Assembly: GCF_013752535.1 (NCBI RefSeq)
Contig: NZ_CP058348.1
Location: forward strand, 3,286,001-3,350,000
Length of the DNA stretch: 64,000 bases
Direction of reading: 5' to 3'
Origin: Bdellovibrio sp. KM01
Lineage (GTDB): Bacteria; Bdellovibrionota; Bdellovibrionia; Bdellovibrionales; Bdellovibrionaceae
The translations under genes and the position numbers were made by a program. This document shows, piece after piece, positions 19,368 to 25,779 of this stretch (positions are counted from its first letter, which is position 1; the number at the start of each line of letters is the position of its first letter). Under the pieces are notes generated by a model, which saw only the letters and a list, made by a program, of their open reading frames with translations, did no database searches and was not told the origin of the DNA.

Positions 19368-20339
19368 ATGAAACGAGTTTTGCTTATACGACTGGATAAG
19401 ATTGGAGATTTGATTTCCACGATGTGCGTGGATCAGGCTTCGTTTTTATCTAGTTGTGAAGTGAAATGGGTGATCGCTAAAGGGTTGGGTTTTGTTCCTG
19501 ACAATGCAGAGCCTAAGCGTTCTTACATCGAACTTTCAAAGGACGACTGGAAAAATTCCCTTAAAGCTTTGCGCGCATTTATTCGCGAATACAAACCCGA
19601 CGTAGCGGTTAGTTTTCAAGCGCCATGGTGGGTGGCATTCGCTTTGTGGGCAGAAGGCGTTAAAGTTCGCGCGGGAGTTCAATCCCAGTGGCACAGCTTT
19701 TTGTTTTTAAATAAAGGCCTTCGCCAGCGTCGCAGCAAAGCTGTTCAGCACGAAGCCGATTACAACATGGATCTGTTGCGCTTTGCTTTGGATGAAAAAT
19801 CCAAAGCGCCCACTCCAGTTTTGAAATTGCTGGCGGCAAAAAATCCAGAGCTACTGGACAAGCATTCACTCACCGAGAAAAATTATGTTGTGGTTCACCC
19901 TGGAATGGCGGGATCCGCTCTGAACTGGCCCACAGCTCGCTATATTTCTTTAATTGAACAGATCACTCCGTTTGCGAAAGTGGCCCTGACAGGTACCCCC
20001 GCAGATGAGCCATTCTTAACTGAAATCAAAGCTCGTTTTAAAAACGACTCTCAAGTGATCAACCTGCAAAATCAGCTAAAGCCGGCTGAACTATTTACGA
20101 TCCTTAAAAATGCAATGGCCGTCGTGGTTCCAAGCACCGGAGTTGCCCATATGGCAGCATCCCTGGGAGCACCTGTTTTAGGACTTTACTCCCCGATCCG
20201 CGTGCAACATCCCCGTCGCTGGGCTGCCCGTGGTGAAAATGTAAAAATTTTCGTGTCTAAGAACGAAAATCCCCCTTACGACCACGCTATGGAAGAAATC
20301 CAGGTCGAAGATTTGCTAAAAGCCCTGAATACTCTGTAG
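19368..20339 (+). CDS. Glycosyltransferase family 9 (ADP-heptose:LPS heptosyltransferase-like)
   Basis: 323 residues. MKRVLLIRLDKIGDLI is the GT9 N-terminal signature with the catalytic-site aspartate; YVVVHPGMAGSALNWPTARYISLI and VVVPSTGVAHMAASLGAPVLGLYSPI are the nucleotide-sugar binding motifs. It should add heptose or a similar sugar to the LPS core at the inner face of the membrane. The closing PRRWAARGEN matches the family. The following gene begins 14 bp after its stop. Confidence 0.9.
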   Translation: MKRVLLIRLDKIGDLISTMCVDQASFLSSCEVKWVIAKGLGFVPDNAEPKRSYIELSKDDWKNSLKALRAFIREYKPDVAVSFQAPWWVAFALWAEGVKVRAGVQSQWHSFLFLNKGLRQRRSKAVQHEADYNMDLLRFALDEKSKAPTPVLKLLAAKNPELLDKHSLTEKNYVVVHPGMAGSALNWPTARYISLIEQITPFAKVALTGTPADEPFLTEIKARFKNDSQVINLQNQLKPAELFTILKNAMAVVVPSTGVAHMAASLGAPVLGLYSPIRVQHPRRWAARGENVKIFVSKNENPPYDHAMEEIQVEDLLKALNTL

Positions 20340-20353
20340 AATCCCGGGCATCC

Positions 20354-21370
20354 ATGCAAAGACATTTCACTGTTCCCGCAAATTTTGAAGAGGCCATTGC
20401 GAAAGCATTGGCCGATTACAAGCTCTCCTTGAACGATTCCAAGGAACTGGCGAAATGCGTTTTAGCGTTGTCTGACTTCTTTATCACTCAACCCGATGGC
20501 CAAACTCCGTGGCATGAAACCTGGGCGCAGGTGGCGTATCTTTGCTATTACTTGCCTTTGAATGCCGCTCGCTTGCGTGCAGTGATTGGCGAGGGCGAAA
20601 AGCGTGGCTTCTTTCAAGGCTTGGAAGATGTTTATGACTTTGGAGCGGGACTTGCGACAGCTTCATTGAGTTTGTCTGAATCTCAGAATCTAAAATACAC
20701 ATTGATTGAGCGTGCGACAGAACCACAGCGTTTGATTGAAAAGTATTTTTCATTCTTTAAATCTCAAGAATGGATTCGTGCGATTGGCTCATCGCAAATT
20801 AAAAATCCAAAGAAATCTTTGGCGCTATTCTCATACTCTTTGACGGAGCTAAGCGATCTGCCATCTTGGGCCTATGAATGCGAAGCTTTGATGATAGCAG
20901 AGCCCTCTACTCAACAAGATGGCCGCAAATTGATGGAACTGCGTGCGAAGCTTTTAGAAAAGGGCTTTCACGTCTGGGCACCGTGCACGCACGAAGGACC
21001 TTGTCCTTTGCTGACTCAATCTAAAACTGATTGGTGCCACGACCGCATTCATTTCGATGCGCCTAAATGGTTCTTAAGCATGGAAGAGCAACTTCCTATG
21101 AAGAACCGCACATTAACGACAAGTTATTTGCTAATGAGAAAATCCAAACCTGAAGCCATCGCCGCGGCACGTGTGGTGGGTGATACATTAAAAGAAAAAG
21201 GCAAAGACCGCCAGATGATCTGCCGCGGTTCTGATCGTGAATTCCTGGCTTGGATGCACAAGTTTAAAATTCAACAGGAAATTCCTCGCGGCACTTTGAT
21301 CGAAATCCCCGAAGGTCTGCAAAAAGTCTCAAACGAGCTCCGCGTACAGCAAGAAATCAATATTCTTTAA
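20354..21370 (+). CDS. Rsm22-family ribosome assembly methyltransferase-like protein
   Basis: 338 residues. DVYDFGAGLATASLSL is a SAM-binding-like motif I. The C-terminal cysteine motif PCTHEGPCPL...DWCHDRIHFDAPK is the family hallmark, where cysteines can hold an Fe-S cluster. The family includes mitochondrial Rsm22/METTL17, which helps assemble the small ribosomal subunit. The bacterial homologues are little studied. It is followed by a convergent small gene. Confidence 0.8.
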   Translation: MQRHFTVPANFEEAIAKALADYKLSLNDSKELAKCVLALSDFFITQPDGQTPWHETWAQVAYLCYYLPLNAARLRAVIGEGEKRGFFQGLEDVYDFGAGLATASLSLSESQNLKYTLIERATEPQRLIEKYFSFFKSQEWIRAIGSSQIKNPKKSLALFSYSLTELSDLPSWAYECEALMIAEPSTQQDGRKLMELRAKLLEKGFHVWAPCTHEGPCPLLTQSKTDWCHDRIHFDAPKWFLSMEEQLPMKNRTLTTSYLLMRKSKPEAIAAARVVGDTLKEKGKDRQMICRGSDREFLAWMHKFKIQQEIPRGTLIEIPEGLQKVSNELRVQQEINIL

Positions 21371-21371
21371 T

Positions 21372-21409
21372 TAAAAAAATCCTTCGAAACATAGAAGCTT
21401 CGAAGGATT
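21372..21409 (-). terminator. Terminator of the exported protein at 21439-21966
   Basis: On the minus strand a 10-bp stem (ATCCTTCGAA / TTCGAAGGAT, loop of 10) is followed by seven Ts. On the plus strand there is no T-run. Confidence 0.75.
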
Positions 21410-21438
21410 CATAACAACTGCTTTTTTTTACAAGACGA

Positions 21439-21966
21439 CTATTCGGCGCTATAGATATCGATTTTAACTTCCTTTATGAAAGTCGCCTCGATTGTCGTTT
21501 TGCCTTTTGAATCGTCCCAGCCATCTTCAGTTTTCGGGAATGAGTTTGTTAATTCAACTCGAACCAAGAACTTAACCGAGTCGAATGAGGCTGCTTTATG
21601 AACGCCCATTTGAGATGCGATCGTCACGAAGAAGATTCCATATTTACCATTACTGCAGAATCCCTCGTCACAGTAAACGCCAAATTGATCTTCGCCGTCG
21701 ATCAAAGTGATTCGGATGTCTTTTGGGGAAAGAGGAAGATTGATAGTGCCGTTGGCATTGCGACCATCGACATAGTCATTTTTAACGATCAATTTACCGA
21801 TAGGAGAGCTGTAGTCCTTAGAGTCTTTCAAAACTTTTTGGATTGCAGCAGGACCTAGAACTTTCGTCAATTCATCGCGAAGTCCCGGTCCGTTAAGCTC
21901 ACCAGCCTGCGCTACAGATCCAACGAACAAATAAATGACTAAAAGACTTTTAAATACGCTTTTCAT
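21439..21966 (-). CDS. Exported protein of unknown function
   Basis: 175 residues from the ATG at 21966, preceded by TAGGAGT; an upstream start at 21999 would add a non-hydrophobic lead. The signal peptide is MKSVFKSLLVIYLFVGSVAQA. The mature part has a helix then a beta-rich domain with a CDEGFC pair. It resembles small secreted proteins common in predatory bacteria. Function unknown. Confidence 0.65.
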   Translation of the reverse strand: MKSVFKSLLVIYLFVGSVAQAGELNGPGLRDELTKVLGPAAIQKVLKDSKDYSSPIGKLIVKNDYVDGRNANGTINLPLSPKDIRITLIDGEDQFGVYCDEGFCSNGKYGIFFVTIASQMGVHKAASFDSVKFLVRVELTNSFPKTEDGWDDSKGKTTIEATFIKEVKIDIYSAE

Positions 21967-22140
21967 AATAACTCCTAAAAAGAAAGTGCGCTTAATCACA
22001 TTCCTTTTAGGGAAAAACCACAGTACTGTATATCAAAACGATTAGACGGCTATCTTCTAAAATATAGATACGTCGTCAGCACATCCCCAATGCCATATGA
22101 CTTACTTGCCTCGGAGCGACCTCAGGTTTAAGGTAATTCT

Positions 22141-23007
22141 ATGAGCGAAAAAGAGACTTCTCCGAAACCCCAGCCTTCTTTAAGCCCGGTTCATGCCTGG
22201 CACTACGATATGTTGATTGATCATGAAAGAAATCATTTTTATGAAACGATCATCAAGAATAACTGCAAAGACAAAGTAGTTTTAGAAATCGGCGCCGGCA
22301 GCGGCTTGATGTCAGTGCTGGCAATTCGCCACGGAGCCAAAAAAGTCTTCTGCTGTGAGGCCAATCCGCTGTTAGCCAAGGCCGCCGAACTTCTTATAAA
22401 CCGCATGGGCATGCGAGACAGAATCACACTCATCCAAGGATTCTCAACCGACATTCCTACGGACGCGATTCCAAAAGTAGACATGGTCCTTCACGAACTA
22501 TTCGCCTCAGACCCCTTCGCCGAAGACGTGATCCACTCACTTAGAGACGCAAAACGCTTCATGAAACCAGATGCCATCTACGTCCCAGAAGGCATCCAAC
22601 TGACTTACCAAACTGTCCAAGGGCACGCTTTAAGACAAGAACTAAAATTCGCCGGAATAGAACTAACAGAAATGACTCAGTTGTTAGGACAAGTGCACCC
22701 CGCCCTAAGAAACAACAACAACCCAGGCTTCCCCAACAAAACCTATTTCCTGCCAAAAACCTCAATGGAGAGCTTGGTCAACAACTCCTTCGACCACCAA
22801 GAAACAAACCCCGATCTCATCGGAATAGACGCCATCGAAGTAACCTACAAAATCTACGACGGCCAAACCGAAATGCAAGCAGCCCCTTTTGGTCTGCTCT
22901 CCGAAAACCGCCACTGGTCCACCCAATTTTTCTACAAAACAAACCTACAAACAGATCACCTACACTTCTGCCTAAACGACGACGAGATGAAGCTGATCGT
23001 GATCTAG
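22141..23007 (+). CDS. PRMT-like class I SAM methyltransferase
   Basis: 288 residues. The order of motifs is that of protein arginine methyltransferases: WHYDMLIDHERNHFYETII before motif I, VLEIGAGSGLMSVLAIRHGAKKV as motif I, CCEAN as the acidic SAM-ribose site, and VDMVLHELFAS where the PRMT double-E loop lies. The C-terminal half is a beta-barrel-like region. Only one glutamate is seen where PRMTs have two close glutamates, so substrate may differ. It may methylate protein; rare in bacteria. Confidence 0.7.
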   Translation: MSEKETSPKPQPSLSPVHAWHYDMLIDHERNHFYETIIKNNCKDKVVLEIGAGSGLMSVLAIRHGAKKVFCCEANPLLAKAAELLINRMGMRDRITLIQGFSTDIPTDAIPKVDMVLHELFASDPFAEDVIHSLRDAKRFMKPDAIYVPEGIQLTYQTVQGHALRQELKFAGIELTEMTQLLGQVHPALRNNNNPGFPNKTYFLPKTSMESLVNNSFDHQETNPDLIGIDAIEVTYKIYDGQTEMQAAPFGLLSENRHWSTQFFYKTNLQTDHLHFCLNDDEMKLIVI

Positions 23008-23028
23008 GCAGCAGAAACCGAAGGTAAA

Positions 23029-23283
23029 TTAGGAAGCTTTTTTGGAAACGTATTCGATTAGGATATTTCTAATGAGCTTTTGATAGTCAATGTCATCATC
23101 TTTGGCAATTTTCTTTACTGCCTTAAGTAAATCGTCGCTAACTCTCAAAGTGATAGTTTTGTTTTTCTTTTGAAGCTGGAAAAGCTCATTCAAACGAACC
23201 CACTTCCCCTTTTCTTTTAAAAGGAAAGACATATCTCTATCAAGCGGGTCAGAGTCTGACTTCTTCTTTTTAGATTTTGCCAT
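23029..23283 (-). CDS. brnA: BrnA-like antitoxin
   Basis: 84 residues from the ATG at 23283, which overlaps the toxin end by 14 bp and is preceded by GGAGAGG. A lysine-rich N-terminus (MAKSKKKKSD) is followed by a C-terminal ribbon-helix-helix (TITLRVSDDLLKAVKKIAKDDDIDYQKLIRNILIEYV), the DNA-binding fold of BrnA. It should bind BrnT and repress the operon. Order toxin-then-antitoxin is usual for brnTA. Confidence 0.85.
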   Translation of the reverse strand: MAKSKKKKSDSDPLDRDMSFLLKEKGKWVRLNELFQLQKKNKTITLRVSDDLLKAVKKIAKDDDIDYQKLIRNILIEYVSKKAS

Positions 23284-23560
23284 TGAACCTCTCCCATTCT
23301 TTCTTATGAGCATAGCGAGCTGATATAATTCTGAATTTTAAAACTCCATCGATTGCTCGAATTGTGAAAACGACAAATAAGATTCTGTTGCCGAACCGAT
23401 CGAATGCAAAAAAACGAGTTTCACTGGTTGAGTTCTCTACATCGGAATAAAGACGTGGATTTCTTTCAAGGAAGAACTCTATTTCCTTGATGGTTAATCC
23501 ATGCTTCTGAACTTTACCGATATTCCCGTGATCCCAGTCAAAACCATGAATTTTGGTCAT
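23270..23560 (-). CDS. brnT: BrnT-family toxin
   Basis: 96 residues. FDWDHGNIGKVQKHGLTIKEIE at the start and RIISARYAHKKEWERF at the end are the BrnT signature of a RelE-like ribonuclease toxin that cuts mRNA and halts translation. Basic and aromatic residues at the C-terminus are the expected catalytic set. It overlaps brnA downstream. The pair sits about 0.75 kb left of the island boundary, outside it. Confidence 0.9.
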   Translation of the reverse strand: MTKIHGFDWDHGNIGKVQKHGLTIKEIEFFLERNPRLYSDVENSTSETRFFAFDRFGNRILFVVFTIRAIDGVLKFRIISARYAHKKEWERFNGKI

Positions 23561-23573
23561 CTACATCCTACCT

Positions 23574-23597
23574 TGTAAATACAAAAATGTAAATACA
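23574..23597 (-). promoter_or_regulatory. Direct-repeat operator of brnTA
   Basis: TGTAAATACA occurs twice, at 23574-23583 and 23588-23597, separated by AAAA (period 14). It lies 14-37 bp before the brnT start codon, where the promoter must be, and is the expected type of site for two ribbon-helix-helix dimers of BrnA. Confidence 0.6.
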
Positions 23598-23603
23598 TGT
23601 AAG

Positions 23604-23915
23604 TTATACATTTTCGGTACCGTAAGGAGGACTCATATATATTACATGCCACTGAGCACCTTTAAGTCCTAGACAAATGAGAAAGGTGTCTTTTCGACGT
23701 AAATGGTGCAGTATTTTGCAATCAACAACGACGGGATATAAAACTTTGCCATTAAAAAGATGTGTTAACTCAATGCGAGTCTTTTGAATCTTCGTTACTT
23801 GATACATATCCATAACGGAGCACTCAAAGAGAGCAGCATTTTTATCAAGCACCGAGGGTGCCATCCCTTCGAAATGTTCATCAATTGCCGCAGTAAGTTT
23901 TTTGATTCGTATCAC
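23604..23915 (-). CDS. Small protein of unknown function
   Basis: 103 residues from the GTG at 23915, which has GGGAGG five bases upstream; a longer frame back to 23936 has no good signal. The sequence is mixed alpha/beta with VVDCKILHHLRRKDTFLICLGL in the middle. I do not recognise it. It lies upstream of brnT in the same direction and ends 43 bp before the toxin start, so the brnTA operator lies between them. Confidence 0.5.
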   Translation of the reverse strand: MIRIKKLTAAIDEHFEGMAPSVLDKNAALFECSVMDMYQVTKIQKTRIELTHLFNGKVLYPVVVDCKILHHLRRKDTFLICLGLKGAQWHVIYMSPPYGTENV

Positions 23916-24026
23916 AGGAACCTCCCAGCAAAGCACACTGCAGGGAATAGTCCAAGAACGAAAAAGTAGTCAGCAATAGACCGACGAAATTAACTGGCGA
24001 AATTCGGAAAGAAAAAGAAAGCGATC

Positions 24027-24208
24027 CCGCCAAAGGCGGAAGCCAAGAAGCGAGTTGCCAAAGGCAACAAGCCAGTCGAGCTCTGACAAGAGCGAGGTCC
24101 CAAAAGAACGAAGACGGTAAAGCCCCAAGAGGTTGTGCCCGCGCTAAAACAGTCCGGGGGACTGTTTTAGTGTGGAGCATGGAGGAAGAAGGACCGCAAA
24201 GGCGGTCC
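24027..24208. other. Run of five hairpins (structured region)
   Basis: The gene-free stretch 23916-24484 contains, in order: CCGCC-aaa-GGCGG (24027-24039), GTTGCC-aaa-GGCAAC (24054-24068), GCTCT-gaca-AGAGC (24080-24093), a perfect 12-bp stem CTAAAACAGTCC-ggg-GGACTGTTTTAG (24144-24170) and GGACCGC-aaag-GCGGTCC (24191-24208). Open frames here are on the minus strand and read through all hairpins, so I do not trust them. It may be a structured RNA, a leader of the gene at 23604-23915, or a palindromic repeat element. The region lies just outside the island. Confidence 0.5.
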
Positions 24209-24254
24209 GCCGACCGACAGTCCCGAGCAGGCGGTACCAAATCAACCGCACAAA

Positions 24255-24284
24255 TAAAAAAAGCCGACCAGTTAAGTCAGCTTT
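24255..24284 (-). terminator. Stranded terminator of the tRNA-Leu transcript
   Basis: Minus strand: AAAGCTGAC / GTCGGCTTT (9 bp with one T-G pair, 7-nt loop) followed by Ts. No minus-strand gene lies upstream of it now; before island insertion it would lie about 30 nt after the tRNA-Leu CCA end. Confidence 0.65.
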
Positions 24285-24308
24285 GATTATTCTTCGATCA
24301 GAGAAGAA

Positions 24309-24322
24309 AGATTTGGTGCCCC
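24309..24322. repeat. Left direct repeat (att site) of the island
   Basis: AGATTTGGTGCCCC is identical to 40687-40700, which covers the last nine bases (minus strand GGGGCACCA) of tRNA-Leu plus five bases beyond. It is the duplicated 3' end left by integration. Confidence 0.9.
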
Positions 24323-24334
24323 ACCCATCAAATC

Positions 24335-24352
24335 CGACACAATTTAAACTCC
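24335..24352. repeat. Left terminal inverted repeat
   Basis: CGACACAATTTAAACTCC, 12 bp inside the left direct repeat. Exact reverse complement at 40660-40677. The match continues outward with one indel (AATC/AAT). Probable recombinase or excisionase binding arm. The remaining 24353-24484 holds no gene; it must contain the promoter of the first operon. Confidence 0.85.
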
Positions 24353-24484
24353 AGTGAATTCAAATAGTTAAGGATGAGGCATTTGAGCTCAGTTGCTCTT
24401 ACGATAGACCTTATCTGTCGCCAAGAAAGTTAGCAAGCATTATCCGGCACGAGATTTTCATTACGTCCGATCAACGGAGGTTTT

Positions 24485-24826
24485 ATGAAAGTCGTACAAT
24501 TTAATTCCGAAGCAGATCCATATGCCGCATATATCAAAGATCCTGTAGATCTATTTTGCAGTTTGTTTGAAGGAAATCCCCATAAGGTAATTTGCTTCCT
24601 TGATCTATCGAATCTATGCACAAAGTATTGGACACAAAATCATTGGATCGAAGAAGTCTGCGATCAAGTAGTACTCGTTACGGAAGATATAATTGAGAGC
24701 TTCGCGGTTACCAAAGTTCCAATGTTTCAATTCTACCTTTATGAAACAGAAGTTCATGAAATCTGTGGAACTGCGACTGAAAACACAGTTCGGTTAGCAA
24801 TTAAGCAAGTTGCGGAGCGCGTATGA
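24485..24826 (+). CDS. Thioredoxin-fold protein lacking the CxxC motif
   Basis: 113 residues. The second half follows a thioredoxin: IIESFAVTKVPMFQFYLYETEVHEICG, with the cis-proline of VTKVP and the strand-strand-helix end. Where thioredoxin has WCGPC this protein has NLCTKYW, one cysteine only, so disulfide exchange is unlikely and a binding or clamp role is more probable (thioredoxin serves phage T7 polymerase as a clamp). Strong CGGAGG before the ATG. The stop overlaps the next start as ATGA. First gene of a three-gene operon. Fold assignment is by eye. Confidence 0.65.
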   Translation: MKVVQFNSEADPYAAYIKDPVDLFCSLFEGNPHKVICFLDLSNLCTKYWTQNHWIEEVCDQVVLVTEDIIESFAVTKVPMFQFYLYETEVHEICGTATENTVRLAIKQVAERV

Positions 24827-25779
24827 TTAACGTGAATAACGGTGAGCTACAAGCTTCAGATTTCACATTAAAATCCAGCTATAGCCGGGAAATCTCAACG
24901 CACTTTGCCAGCTTAAACGATGACGAGCGGACTGCAGCCTTATCTAGCCTCATCGAAGTTGGTTGGGTTTCCATTAAAGTTGGTCAAAATCGCGGAGACT
25001 TTGACTACTGGGAGAGGCTTACGAAAGAGTGGATCGAAGGCCTCTCAAGCAACTTAATTGACTCCAATGAGGAGCTACTCAAAAACTTCAAAGAAGAGAT
25101 TACGTTCAACATTTTAGAATTTAAAAACAAAGTACAGCTAAATGAAGTGGCCAAAGATACAGCTGAAGCTTTAGCTGACAGAACCACTTTGAAAGGACTA
25201 ACTTTCGAGGATGAAGTCCACGCAATTCTGGCGGACCTTGCAAGTTTAAGAAATGGCGAAGTTGAAGCGGTGGGATTGTATCCTGGCCTTTCCAGCAGCA
25301 AGAAAGGTGACTTTACTTATAAAGACGAGCTGACATCTTGCCTAATCTCAATTGAAGCGAAGGACCTTAATAGCAAGATTTCAGCTGGGAAAATTGATGA
25401 AATACTTATGGAGTCCATTCAGAACCGTGGCGCTTCAGTCGGTATATTCGTGGTTCGTAACTCATCTTGTCTTCCCGAATACTTCAAAGAATTTCACGTG
25501 GGCAAGAAGTACATCACTTGTACGGTTAACCACCTTCGAATTGCAGTTTCCGTCGCTAGCTTACTAGCTCCAGATTTGTCAAAGCGTAGCTCAGATTTCG
25601 CTGATATTAGTGCGTTCATAGAACACATCAAGTCCGAATTGGCGATGATTGATGAGATCGTCAAATCTGCTAACGCGGGAAAGAAATCTATTGTTAAGGC
25701 AATATCGCTATCTCAATCACTCAAGGAAAATTTAGAGATGAGAGTCGAGTGTTTCACGAAAGGAGCAAACAATGAATGA
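24823..25779 (+). CDS. PD-(D/E)XK nuclease-like protein
   Basis: 318 residues. Residues 127-215 carry the nuclease-type core: FEDEV (E129/E131), KGDF (D163), ISIEAK (E178-A-K180), then a helix and GASVGIFVVRNSS strand, similar in outline to DUF2130-type restriction-endonuclease-fold proteins. Residues 1-125 are helical and the C-terminus (residues about 255-305) is a coiled-coil-like helix. It would cut DNA when activated, presumably controlled by the ATPase encoded next, whose start overlaps its end by 8 bp. Target unknown. Confidence 0.65.
   Translation: MINVNNGELQASDFTLKSSYSREISTHFASLNDDERTAALSSLIEVGWVSIKVGQNRGDFDYWERLTKEWIEGLSSNLIDSNEELLKNFKEEITFNILEFKNKVQLNEVAKDTAEALADRTTLKGLTFEDEVHAILADLASLRNGEVEAVGLYPGLSSSKKGDFTYKDELTSCLISIEAKDLNSKISAGKIDEILMESIQNRGASVGIFVVRNSSCLPEYFKEFHVGKKYITCTVNHLRIAVSVASLLAPDLSKRSSDFADISAFIEHIKSELAMIDEIVKSANAGKKSIVKAISLSQSLKENLEMRVECFTKGANNE

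Noticed and set aside
23881-24240. 119-aa minus-strand frame across the five hairpins
   Set aside because: It reads through all stems; composition is that of GC-rich palindromes, and a much better start (GTG 23915) exists for the frame that matters.
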